Shown here: one piece after another, positions 56,708 through 64,000 of the stretch | Layout: each line of letters opens with the position of its first letter | Numbering within the stretch: the first letter of the stretch is position 1 | Origin: Bog-756 sp963741055 | GTDB taxonomy: Bacteria > Actinomycetota > Acidimicrobiia > Acidimicrobiales > RAAP-2 | NCBI GenBank assembly: GCA_963741055.1 | Contig: CAVUGU010000015.1 | Coordinates: forward strand, 1-64,000 | Direction: 5' to 3' | Length of the DNA: 64,000 nt | Notes under the pieces: generated by a model | Told to the model about the DNA's origin: nothing | Seen by the model: only the letters and a program-made list of their open reading frames with translations | Database searches by the model: none | Translations under genes and position numbers: made by a program

Positions 56708-57656
56708 GTGAGCTCGCCGCACCCGCTCATCGCGGCCTGTCTGCGGATCACCGATCTCCGACCCGAGGTCGATCCGCTGACCGGTCGGGTGACCCACGAC
56801 CGGCTCGCGGTCGGGCTGAGCGCGTCCGATGCGGCAGCGCTCGAGTACGCACTGCGCATCGCCGAGGCCTGGTCGGGTCGGGTGGTGGCCGTGACGATCG
56901 GGTCGGACACGGGTGACGAGGTCCTCCGCGAGGTCGGCGCACTCGGTGTCGACGTGGTCCGGATTCCCGACACCGATGACGCCGAGGACCGGGCGCATCC
57001 GACCGAGCTGGCCGGTGACGAACAGGCCTCGGCACGGGCCGCCGCGGCAGCCATGGCCGCCCTCGGCGGGCCCGACCTGGTGCTGTGCGGCGATCGTTCG
57101 GCCGACCGCGGAACCGGGGCCTTTCCCGCCTTCCTCGCGCACGAGCTGGGGGCGGCACAAGCGCTCGGCCTGGTGCGGCTCACCCAAGGTGGCGACCGGG
57201 AGCTGCTCGCCGAACGCCGGTTGGACGGCGGTTGGCGGGAGCGGCTCTCCGTCCGCCCGCCCGCGGTCTGCTCGGTGGAAGCCGCCGGCGTACGGCTCCG
57301 TCGGGCGACCTTGACCGGCGCGCTCGGTGCGAACGACATCCGGATACCGGTCGACGACGCGGCGTCCGGGTTCCTTCGGACCGCGCGCGAACGTACGGGT
57401 GCACTCCGCCTCGGACCCATCCGGCCCTTCGAACCGCGAACGAGGGTGGTGCCCGCCCCGGCCAGCGACGACGCCCGCGAGCGGGTCCTCGCGCTCACCG
57501 GCGCACTGGACCGACACGACCCCCCGACCCTGGTCGGACCGATGGGCGCCGCAGAAGCCGCAGACGTCCTCCTCGAGTACCTGGCGCGCCACGGCTACCT
57601 CGAGGACCCGGACGCAGTCGGGGCGGACCCGGGAGCGCCGGAGAGGTCCTCGGTGA
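56708..57656 (+). CDS. mycofactocin-associated electron transfer flavoprotein beta subunit (EtfB/FixA-like)
   Basis: About 316 residues. N-terminal IAACLRITDLRPEVDPLTGR, LSASDAAALEYALRIAEAWS, LVLCGDRSADRGTGAFPAFL (nucleotide-binding stretch) and the usual SVEAAGVRLRRATL. The frame as read has no stop at the natural end and runs on through mftE. I infer one extra G in the GGGG run at 57620-57623; without it the protein ends at TGA 57656 in a GTGA overlap with mftE, like its neighbours. The C-terminal 12 residues are therefore uncertain. Confidence 0.85.
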
Positions 57657-58373
57657 CCTCGCTCGGAGCGACCACCTGGCGAGAGGCGGCTCTCTTCGCG
57701 CCGTTCGGGCGTGGCCCTCCTGGTGCCGGTCGGCTCGACCGAGCAGCACGGTCCGCACCTGCCCCTCACCACCGACACCGAGATCGCGGACGCGGTCGTC
57801 GCCGGTGCGATCGAGCGCGACGTCCGGCTGGTCGGCGCGCCCGCGGTGGCCTACGGGTCGAGCGGCGAGCACCAGGACTTCGCCGGGACCCTCTCGATCG
57901 GGAACGAGGCCATCGAGCTGCTCCTCGTCGAGCTCGGTCGCTCGGCATTGCACACCTTCGAGCGGGTCGTCTTCGTCTCGACCCACGGGGGCAACGCGAG
58001 CGCGCTCCGCAGGGCGCTCGATGCCTTCGGAGAAGACGGTGGCGCACACGTGACCTCGTGGTCGCCGCGTTGGTCCGGCGACCTTCATGCGGGGCGTACC
58101 GAGACGTCGCTGATGCTCGCCATCGCTCCCGAGCGGGTCCACCTCGAACAGGCGCAAGCCGGTCCTCTCGAGCCAGCCGAGACCCTCCTGCCGCGCCTGC
58201 GAAAGGTGGGGGTGCGAGCGGTGAGCGAGAACGGCGTGCTCGGGGATCCGAGCGGGGCCTCTGCGACGGAGGGGCGCGAGCTCCTCGAGCGGGCGGTCGA
58301 CGAGCTGGTCGCCTTCGTCGAATCGAACACCGGGAACGAGAACCAGCCGGCCGACGAACGAACAGAGAGGTGA
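57653..58373 (+). CDS. mftE: mycofactocin precursor peptide peptidase MftE, +1 frameshift near the start
   Basis: About 240 residues, creatininase family. It cleaves the modified MftA to release the cyclised Val-Tyr unit. Metal ligands are in VGSTEQHGPHLPLTTDTEIA (Glu, His, Asp) and VSTHGGNASALRRAL (His). GTG 57653 opens VTSLGATTWREAALFAPFG, the expected first helix, but in another frame than the body; one extra G in the GGG at 57707-57709 joins it to VALLVPVGSTEQHG. GTG 57711 is the only in-frame start if the base is real, and would delete that helix. Confidence 0.9.
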
Positions 58374-58377
58374 ACCG

Positions 58378-59199
58378 ATGGCACGAGTAGCGCTCGTGAC
58401 AGGTGCGGCCCGTGGCATCGGTGCCGCGACCGTGCACGCACTCGCGGCGTCCGGGTGGTCGGTGGTGGCGACGGATCGTGCCTCCGACGATCGCCGCATC
58501 CCCTACCCGATGGGATCGGAGTCCGACCTGCAGGCGACCGTCGAGGCCGCGCTCGACCGGCACCCCGCGCCGACCGACGAGTTCGCCGCCTCGCCACCGG
58601 TCGTGTCCGTCGTCGCCGACACCACCGATCCGGTCGCCCTCGGCGATGCGGTGGCCGAGGCGGAGCACCGATTCGGCGGACTCGACGCGGTGGTGGCGGT
58701 GGCCGGGGTCATCGCCGGTGGTGTCCCGCTCTGGGAGATGCCCGGCGACCAGCTCGGCGCGGTGCTCGGCGTCGATCTCGGCGGGCCGATCACTGCGGCG
58801 CGGGTCGGGATCCCGGCGTTGCTCCGCCGCCAGCAGCCGCGACAAGGACGCTTCCTCGCGGTCGCCTCGGCTGCCGGAACTCGCGGGATCCCGATGCTCG
58901 CCGCGTACGGTGCGGCCAAGGCGGGCGTCGTCGGGCTCATCCGCGGCCTCGCCGCGGAGCTCGCCGGCACCGGGGTGACCGCCAACGCGGTGAGCCCCGG
59001 TTCGACCGCGACGGTGATCCTCGACGAGAGCGCTCGGCTCTACGGACTGGAGAGCTCCGCGAGCTTCGCCGAGCAGCACGCCATCCGCCGACTGGTGACG
59101 CCCGACGAGATCGCCGCGGTCCTCACCTGGCTCGCCGGGACGGAGAGCGCGGCGATGACCGGGGCCGTCGTCGCAGTGGACGGCGGCCTGACTCTGTGA
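58378..59199 (+). CDS. mycofactocin-coupled SDR family oxidoreductase 2
   Basis: 273 residues. Cofactor loop VALVTGAARGIGAATVHALA, then ATDRASDDRRIPYPMGSESD, an insert typical of the second mycofactocin-linked SDR subfamily. Catalytic residues are in VASAAGTRGIPMLAAYGAAK. VAVDGGLTL ends the protein. RBS GAGG lies before the ATG. A nicotinoprotein that depends on mycofactocin for turnover is expected; its substrate is unknown. The stop overlaps the mftF GTG. Confidence 0.9.
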   Translation: MARVALVTGAARGIGAATVHALAASGWSVVATDRASDDRRIPYPMGSESDLQATVEAALDRHPAPTDEFAASPPVVSVVADTTDPVALGDAVAEAEHRFGGLDAVVAVAGVIAGGVPLWEMPGDQLGAVLGVDLGGPITAARVGIPALLRRQQPRQGRFLAVASAAGTRGIPMLAAYGAAKAGVVGLIRGLAAELAGTGVTANAVSPGSTATVILDESARLYGLESSASFAEQHAIRRLVTPDEIAAVLTWLAGTESAAMTGAVVAVDGGLTL

Positions 59200-60619
59200 C
59201 GCCCCTCCCGGAGGGCCTGGGGCTGGTCCTCGACCCGTCGGTGCGGGTGATCGAAGGTGGCAAGGTGTTGATCGGGGGTCATCCCGGCCGGCTCCTCACC
59301 TTGACCGACGACGGTGTGGCCGCGCTCGAGCAACTGTTCGGCGGCGAGGCCAGACGGCGAGACCGCGCGCCGGCTCGGCCGCCGACTGGTCGACGCAGGA
59401 ATGGCCCACCCTCGGCCCCGAGCCTCCGATCCCCCGGCAACGGTCGCCGGCCGGGTGAGCGTGGTCATCCCGGTCCTCGACCGCCCCGGTGCGCTGGAGG
59501 CATGCCTCTCCTCCCTGCGGCGAACCGACGAGGGTGCCGACCTCCCGGTGGTGGTGGTCGACGACGGCTCTGCCGACCCTCCGACGATCGAGATGGTGTG
59601 CCGCCGTTTCGACGCACATCTGGTGCTCCGCGCGACCAACGGCGGCCCGGCTGCCGCGCGCAACGACGGGATCGATGTCGTCGACACCGAGCTGGTCGCC
59701 TTCCTCGACAGCGACTGCACGGTCGACGGAGAGTGGCTCGCCCCCCTCCTCCCCTTCTTCGACGACCCGGCGATCGGCGCGGTTGCACCGCGGGTCCGCC
59801 CGACGAGCACCGACGACCGGCGGCCCTCGGTGCTCGCTCGCTTCGCGGACCGCCACTCCGATCTCGACATGGGCGACCGCGAGTCCGAGGTCGGGCCCGA
59901 GCGGCCGGTCCGCTACGTGCCGGCCGCGGCGCTCGTGGTGCGAAAGGCGGCGCTCTCCGACGCGTTCGACGCGGCACTCCGGTTCGGTGAGGACGTCGAT
60001 CTGGTATGGCGTCTCGGCGACGCGGGCTGGAGCGTCCGCTATGTGCCCGATGTCGAGGTCGTCCACCGAGAGCCGGGGTCGTGGTCGTCGTGGCTGGCGC
60101 GACGCTTCCGGTACGGCACCTCGGCGGCTCCCCTCGCGATTCGCCACCCCACGCGGCTCGCCCCCCTCGAGCTCCGGCCCTGGCCGGCGCTCGCCGCACT
60201 CGCGCTGGTGTCCGGTCGGCCGCGAGCGGCGCTCGGGACGGTTGCCGTCTCGGCAGCGCTGCTCGCCCGACGCGTGCACGGTCATCACGTCCCGGCGTGG
60301 CTCCCGGTCCGCTGGAGCGCCGAAGCCGCCGGTTGGACGGTGATCGGGATCGGCCATGCGGCGACGATGCTGGCCGCGCCGGTGCTCGCCGTCGCCGGCT
60401 GCCGTCACCGACGATCGGCGGTGCTCGTGCTCGCCCTCGCTCTCGCGCCCCGCGCTCGAGTGGTGGCGGCGACGGCCCGAGCTCGACCCGGCGCGGTGGG
60501 CGCTCGCCTCGTTGGCCGACGACGTCGCCTACGGAGCGGGGGTCTGGATCGGTTGTCTCCGTTCCCGAACGGCGCGCCCACTCGTGCCGAAACTTGCCCG
60601 CTCGGCCCCGGAGGGGTGA
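59196..60619 (+). CDS. mftF: mycofactocin glycosyltransferase MftF, two +1 frameshifts
   Basis: About 474 residues. Adds beta-linked glucose units to the mycofactocin core. The N-terminus LDPSVRVIEGGKVLIGGHPG and GEADGETARRLGRRLVDAG is split at about 59352 (extra A). The GT2 domain holds VSVVIPVLDRPGALEACLSS, VVVVDDGSADPP, the DxD-like FLDSDCTVDGEWLAPL and RFGEDVDLVWRLGDAGWSVR. A second extra C at 60448-60451 separates the hydrophobic region from the C-terminus EWWRRRPELDPARWALASLA and DDVAYGAGVWIGCLRSRT. The whole agrees well with MftF, so the shifts are probably not in the genome. Confidence 0.92.
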
Positions 60620-60748
60620 CGCGCCGCTCCTGCGTGCCGACAGCACTCTCCCTGGCAAATGGTGTGAAATAGGGGCGTCAGCACCGACAACGGCGACGCG
60701 TTCCGCGGTGCTCCCCACCATCCGGTGAACAGGTCAGGGACTCTCAAG

Positions 60749-61240
60749 ATGGATACGGAAGGCGAGCCGACGTCGAGCCAACCGGGCCGCCCACCCGATC
60801 GACGACTACACCGCTCGCTCGGGGTGCTCGCCCTGCTCGGTCTCCTCGCTGCGGTGGCGGCCATCGTGATCGGCGTCACCAGCCAGCTGGCCATCGCCGA
60901 CGCCAACGGCTCGTTGGCGGTCACACGGACCAACCTGCACCACGCAAAGAAGACCCTCGACGGCCTTCGTGGACAACTCACCGCGATGGAAGCCCAGTCG
61001 ACCGCGGCGGGGATCACGCTCGCCGGAGAGTCCGCGGCGCTCGCCAAGGACCAAGCCGCGCTCGCCCGTGCACAGATGGACGTCGTCGCCAACGGCGTCA
61101 ACATCTCCGCTCTCGACTCCTGTCTGTCCGGCATCGAGCAGACTCTCAACCAGATCGCGGTCAACGATGTCGCGGGGGCCACCTCGACCCTCGGCTCGGT
61201 CGAGAACACCTGCAAATCCGCGCATCCGGCGAGCTCGTGA
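60749..61240 (+). CDS. single-span membrane protein with coiled coil
   Basis: 163 residues from ATG (GTG 60725 lacks an RBS). A cytoplasmic Pro/Arg-rich head is followed by one helix (LGVLALLGLLAAVAAIVIGV), then an extracytoplasmic coiled coil (RTNLHHAKKTLDGLRGQLTA to AALAKDQAALARAQMDVV) and a terminal module with two Cys (ISALDSCLSGIEQTLNQIAV, TLGSVENTCKS). The same layout, including SLDTCLNGV and a second Cys, opens the next protein, so the two share an ancestor and perhaps interact. Function unknown. Stop overlaps the next GTG. Confidence 0.75.
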   Translation: MDTEGEPTSSQPGRPPDRRLHRSLGVLALLGLLAAVAAIVIGVTSQLAIADANGSLAVTRTNLHHAKKTLDGLRGQLTAMEAQSTAAGITLAGESAALAKDQAALARAQMDVVANGVNISALDSCLSGIEQTLNQIAVNDVAGATSTLGSVENTCKSAHPASS

Positions 61241-62661
61241 CCGTCACCACACCACGGTCGGGTCGTGAGGCCGACGGTCCCGACGGTGACGGCGCGGACC
61301 AGGGCGGTGACGACACCGGAGTCGACAAGGATGGAGGGTCGCGCCTCTCGCGTGCTCTCCAGGCGCACCAGGTCCATCTGGCGCGCCTCGGGGTGGTCGT
61401 CCTGCTGCTCACCGCAGCCCTGGTGTCCGACATCGTGCTCCACGCCCGCCTGGACGGGGCACGCGGCTCGCTTGCCAGAGAGCGCCAAGCGCTCGCCGAG
61501 ACGACCCGGGAGCAGAATGCGACTCTTTCGGCCATCGCCTCGACCACGCGCCAGCGTGACCAGCGAAGAACGGTCACCTCACGAGTCCAGAGTGAGATCG
61601 CCACAACTCAACAGCAAATCGGCGCGGCATCGCACACCAACGCACTGCAGTCACTCGACATCGCATCACTCGACACCTGCCTCAATGGTGTGACCACCGC
61701 CGCGAACGACGTCGTCGGCTCGAATCTCCCCGGCGCGGTTGCCTCGATCAACTCGGTGTCGGCGAGCTGCCTCTCCCTCGACAGTTCGAGCGGAAGCGGC
61801 CTCGTCTACCCATTCGACTTTCCGGACCCGTTCGTCCTGCCGGTAGGGAACGAGTACTACGCGTTCGCCACCAACTCGGCGGCGGGCAACATCCAGATCA
61901 TCCAGTCCTCCGACCGGGTGCACTGGACGACGGTCGGCGACGCGCTCCCCCACCTGCCGGTATGGGCGCAGCCTGGTGCGACCTGGGCACCGTCGGTCCT
62001 CCCTCGGGGCAACTCGTACGTGATGTACTACTCGGCGGTCTACGCCAACACCGGCGAACAGTGCATCTCCGAGGCGGTCGCCTCACAACCGCAAGGGCCC
62101 TACATCGACAGCTCCCAGTGGCCCATCGTCTGTCAACTGACCATGGGCGGTTCGATCGACCCGAGCCCGGTGGTGTCCGCGGACGGCACGCCGTATCTGG
62201 TGTGGAAGTCGCAGGGGGCCAACGGGCAACCGGCGACGCTCTGGGCCCAGCAGCTGACCGCCGACGGGACGGGTCTCGTACCGGGAAGCCCCTCCCAACT
62301 CCTTCAACCCGACCAAGGGTGGCAGAACGGCTATATCGAAGGCCCGGACATGATCCAGGTCAACGGCCAGTACCTGCTCTTCTACTCGGGCAGCGATTGG
62401 AAGACGGCCTCCTACGCCATCGGCTACGCGACCTGCGACGGTCCTCTCGGGCCGTGCACCGACCAGTCCGCTCAACCGCTGCTCGGATCACAGAGCGCCT
62501 TCTCCGGACCAGGAGGGTCCTCGCTGTTCACCGACCCGAAGGGCGACCTGTGGATCGCATTCCACGCGTGGCTGCCGGGCCGGGTCGGCTACCCCTTCAG
62601 TCGACCGCTGTTCATCCGACCGGTGACGGTCAACGCAGGGGTGCCCGCGATCGGACCCTGA
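61237..62661 (+). CDS. membrane-anchored GH43-like glycoside hydrolase with coiled-coil stalk
   Basis: 474 residues. Acidic head (GREADGPDGDGADQGGDDTG), one membrane helix (LGVVVLLLTAALVSDIVLHA), coiled coil and two-Cys module like that of the upstream protein. From about residue 187 a five-bladed propeller begins, with YPFDFPDPFVLPVGNEYYAF (the first Asp being the likely base), GATWAPSVLPRGNSYVMYYS and GYIEGPDMIQVNGQYLLFYS (Glu as possible acid). These are GH43-type strands. It should cut or bind a glycan outside the cell; substrate unknown. Confidence 0.8.
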   Translation: MTVTTPRSGREADGPDGDGADQGGDDTGVDKDGGSRLSRALQAHQVHLARLGVVVLLLTAALVSDIVLHARLDGARGSLARERQALAETTREQNATLSAIASTTRQRDQRRTVTSRVQSEIATTQQQIGAASHTNALQSLDIASLDTCLNGVTTAANDVVGSNLPGAVASINSVSASCLSLDSSSGSGLVYPFDFPDPFVLPVGNEYYAFATNSAAGNIQIIQSSDRVHWTTVGDALPHLPVWAQPGATWAPSVLPRGNSYVMYYSAVYANTGEQCISEAVASQPQGPYIDSSQWPIVCQLTMGGSIDPSPVVSADGTPYLVWKSQGANGQPATLWAQQLTADGTGLVPGSPSQLLQPDQGWQNGYIEGPDMIQVNGQYLLFYSGSDWKTASYAIGYATCDGPLGPCTDQSAQPLLGSQSAFSGPGGSSLFTDPKGDLWIAFHAWLPGRVGYPFSRPLFIRPVTVNAGVPAIGP

Positions 62662-62671
62662 GCGAGTCGAG

Positions 62672-62914
62672 CTACTGCAGGTAGCCCTCGACGGTTCCTT
62701 CGGGACGGCTCGCCGCCTCGTCGGGATCGCGGCCGGCCGATCGGAGGGCTCGGCGCTGTCGGAGCAGATCCCACATCCGGTCGAGCGAGACGCCGATCTC
62801 CCGCAGGCGTTCCTGGTCATCGTCGGAGAGCCCTTCGCCGACGTGGGTCTCCTCGAGACGCTTCTCCTCGTCGGCCAGCTGTCCGATCCGGCCGATGATC
62901 TCCTCGTCGTCCAC
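62672..62914 (-). CDS. DUF2630 family protein
   Basis: 80 residues, highly charged and helical. EIIGRIGQLADEEKRLEETH and RLREIGVSLDRMWDLLRQRR are the DUF2630 core, ending in ASRPEGTVEGYLQ. Small cytoplasmic actinobacterial protein of unknown role. Convergent with the GH43-like gene, 10 bp apart. Confidence 0.87.
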   Translation of the reverse strand: MDDEEIIGRIGQLADEEKRLEETHVGEGLSDDDQERLREIGVSLDRMWDLLRQRRALRSAGRDPDEAASRPEGTVEGYLQ

Positions 62915-63111
62915 GGTGCCTCCCCGTACGGTCTGCGCGTCGGTTGCAGACTACGCCCCGGTCCAGGCGAACGATGCGGCAGCCGACGCGGAGAACCCAG
63001 GGGGTGCCGAGCCCGTTTGGTTTGCGCACAAGGGAAGCCCTCGCCGCACTCGGCTCCGGCGGGCAGTGCCGGAGCCGAGCGGGCTGAGAGCGGTTCCGCC
63101 TCGTCGTCGAG
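62915..63111. other. intergenic region
   Basis: 197 bp with no gene that I can support. It contains an inverted GCCGGAG-type repeat (CGGCTCCGGCGGGCAGTGCCGGAGCCG, about 63049-63075) that could act as a terminator for the surface-protein gene. Confidence 0.45.
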
Positions 63112-64000
63112 CTATTGCAGCTGCGAGGAGCCGAGGACGCTGTTCGGGCGGTCCACGACCGCACCGGTGTTGCCCTTCACCTGGAGCAGTCCGATCACCG
63201 TGTTGTTCTTCACGGTCACGCTGCCGGTGTTGTTGTTCACCTGCACTGCCGCCAGAGCATCGTTGTTCTGGAAGGACACCGGCCCCGAGTTCCCGATGAG
63301 GGCGACCCCGCCGATGATCACCGATCCCTGACAGTCCGACGCGCCGTCACCGATCACGCTCGGATTGGCCGAACCCGACTCGTCGAGGTCGAGCGCCATG
63401 CTCGTGCTGCAGAGCCGCAGAGAACCGCCCGTGGAGTGCACGAACCCGATGATGATCGCGCCCTCCGATTCGAGCGAGCCGCCAGGCTGCACGGTGATCG
63501 AGCCGATCACGAAGCAACCGGGCAGGATCTTCACCGACTGTCCGGATGCCACGGTGACCTGCCCGATCGTGTAGCAGGCAAGCGTCGTGGTGCTGGTGAT
63601 GGTCAGGGTCCCCGAGACGAAGGCTGAACGTGTAGTTCGTCGCCGCGAGCGTCCCGCGCGAGCAGGTGATCGGGTAGGTGCCGGCCGCACTGGTCGGAGT
63701 GGCGGTGGTGGTACAGGCCGGGCTGCCGGTGACCCCCGAGGTCGCCAGGGTCTGGCCGTTCACGAAGCCGGTGATCGTCGCGGTGAGCGTGGGCACCGCG
63801 CCGCCGAACTGCATGGTCTGGTTGTTGGCCGTCACGGTCAGAGTGGCCGGCGAGACCGTCACGGTCCCCGACACGTAGGTGATCGTGTAGTTGGAGTCGC
63901 TCGCACCCGAACAGGTCGAGGCGTAGGAGCCGACCGCGGTGGTCGGTCCGACCGTCGTCGAGCAGGCGAGCCCCGCCCCGAGCGAGGACGCGGTGTCCCC
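63112..64000 (-). CDS. MBG-repeat surface protein, C-terminal part, +1 frameshift; N-terminus outside window
   Basis: At least 295 residues, open to the right edge. Repeats of about 75-80 residues of the MBG type: VSGTVTVSPATLTVTANNQT, QFGGAVPTLTATITGFVNGQ, TSAAGTYPITCSRGTLAATN and NYTFS, with a second copy (AVGSYASTCSGASDSNYTIT) at the edge. An extra base near 63623 cuts NYTFS from FVSGTLTITSTTTLACYTIG. The C-terminal 170 residues are a beta-helix-like stretch with Asn/Val/Gly repeats (VQVNNNTGSVTVKNNTVIGL). Probably a large secreted adhesin or matrix protein. No sortase motif or membrane anchor is seen at the end (NSVLGSSQLQ). Confidence 0.75.

Noticed and set aside
59354..60672. Separate short glycosyltransferase starting at 59314
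   Set aside because: The upstream frame encodes the matching MftF N-terminus; a single extra base explains the split.
15890..63874. Programmed +1 frameshifting as an explanation for the many shifts
   Set aside because: Sites have no common codon context, stop or stem-loop and occur in unrelated genes; sequence error is simpler.

Overview
The window is GC-rich DNA from an actinobacterium. It has many GTG starts, frequent 4-base ATGA/GTGA stop-start overlaps, a PASTA-domain Ser/Thr kinase and a mycofactocin locus. Placement near the Acidimicrobiia is my inference only. I found no rRNA, tRNA, CRISPR array, insertion sequence or phage module. Layout: (1) 1-5152: an SDR fragment, a sulfotransferase, a D12-type DNA adenine methylase, a small Cys/His protein and a kinase with four PASTA domains. 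(2) 5216-8571: a secreted Cys-rich family, two full copies and one truncated copy, each followed by a strong hairpin terminator. (3) 8572-18845: ligA, mnmA, a cysteine desulfurase, an aldehyde dehydrogenase (ALDH), an MFS exporter, a 37-residue membrane peptide, a broken SDR, a second ALDH and a PuuD-like hydrolase, all on the minus strand. (4) 18897-29096: an SDR and a PuuA-like ligase; a PQQ-type beta-propeller lipoprotein; leuA behind a leucine attenuator; two methyltransferases; a sulfotransferase; an FGGY kinase. (5) 29093-34748: ileS, fpg/nei, a GNAT and a DUF4389 protein. (6) 34749-38425: a sulfonate/nitrate-type ABC operon with an Rrf2 regulator. (7) 38440-43715: a DUF1275 protein, an aldo/keto reductase, an acyl-CoA ligase, two SRPBCC proteins and a methyltransferase. 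(8) 43712-60619: the mycofactocin region. (9) 60749-64000: envelope proteins, including a GH43-like protein and an MBG-repeat surface protein. The mycofactocin region is the highlight. Divergent from mftR and an NDMA-type alcohol dehydrogenase runs a nearly gap-free plus-strand operon: mftA, mftB, mftC, OYE-like reductase 1, mycofactocin-type SDR, OYE-like reductase 2, EtfA, FixC-like, FixX-like, EtfB, mftE, a second SDR and mftF. MftA, B, C, E and F make the glycosylated redox cofactor from the C-terminal Val-Tyr of MftA. The SDRs and the alcohol dehydrogenase are its expected clients. The EtfAB/FixCX set looks like an exit for electrons to the quinone pool. Neither mftD nor the GMC-type mftG is in the window. 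Caution: about 14 single-base indels, nearly all extra bases and often beside an identical base, break at least eleven otherwise well-conserved genes, including fixC, etfB, mftE and mftF. This looks more like sequence error than gene decay, so broken genes are annotated across their full span.
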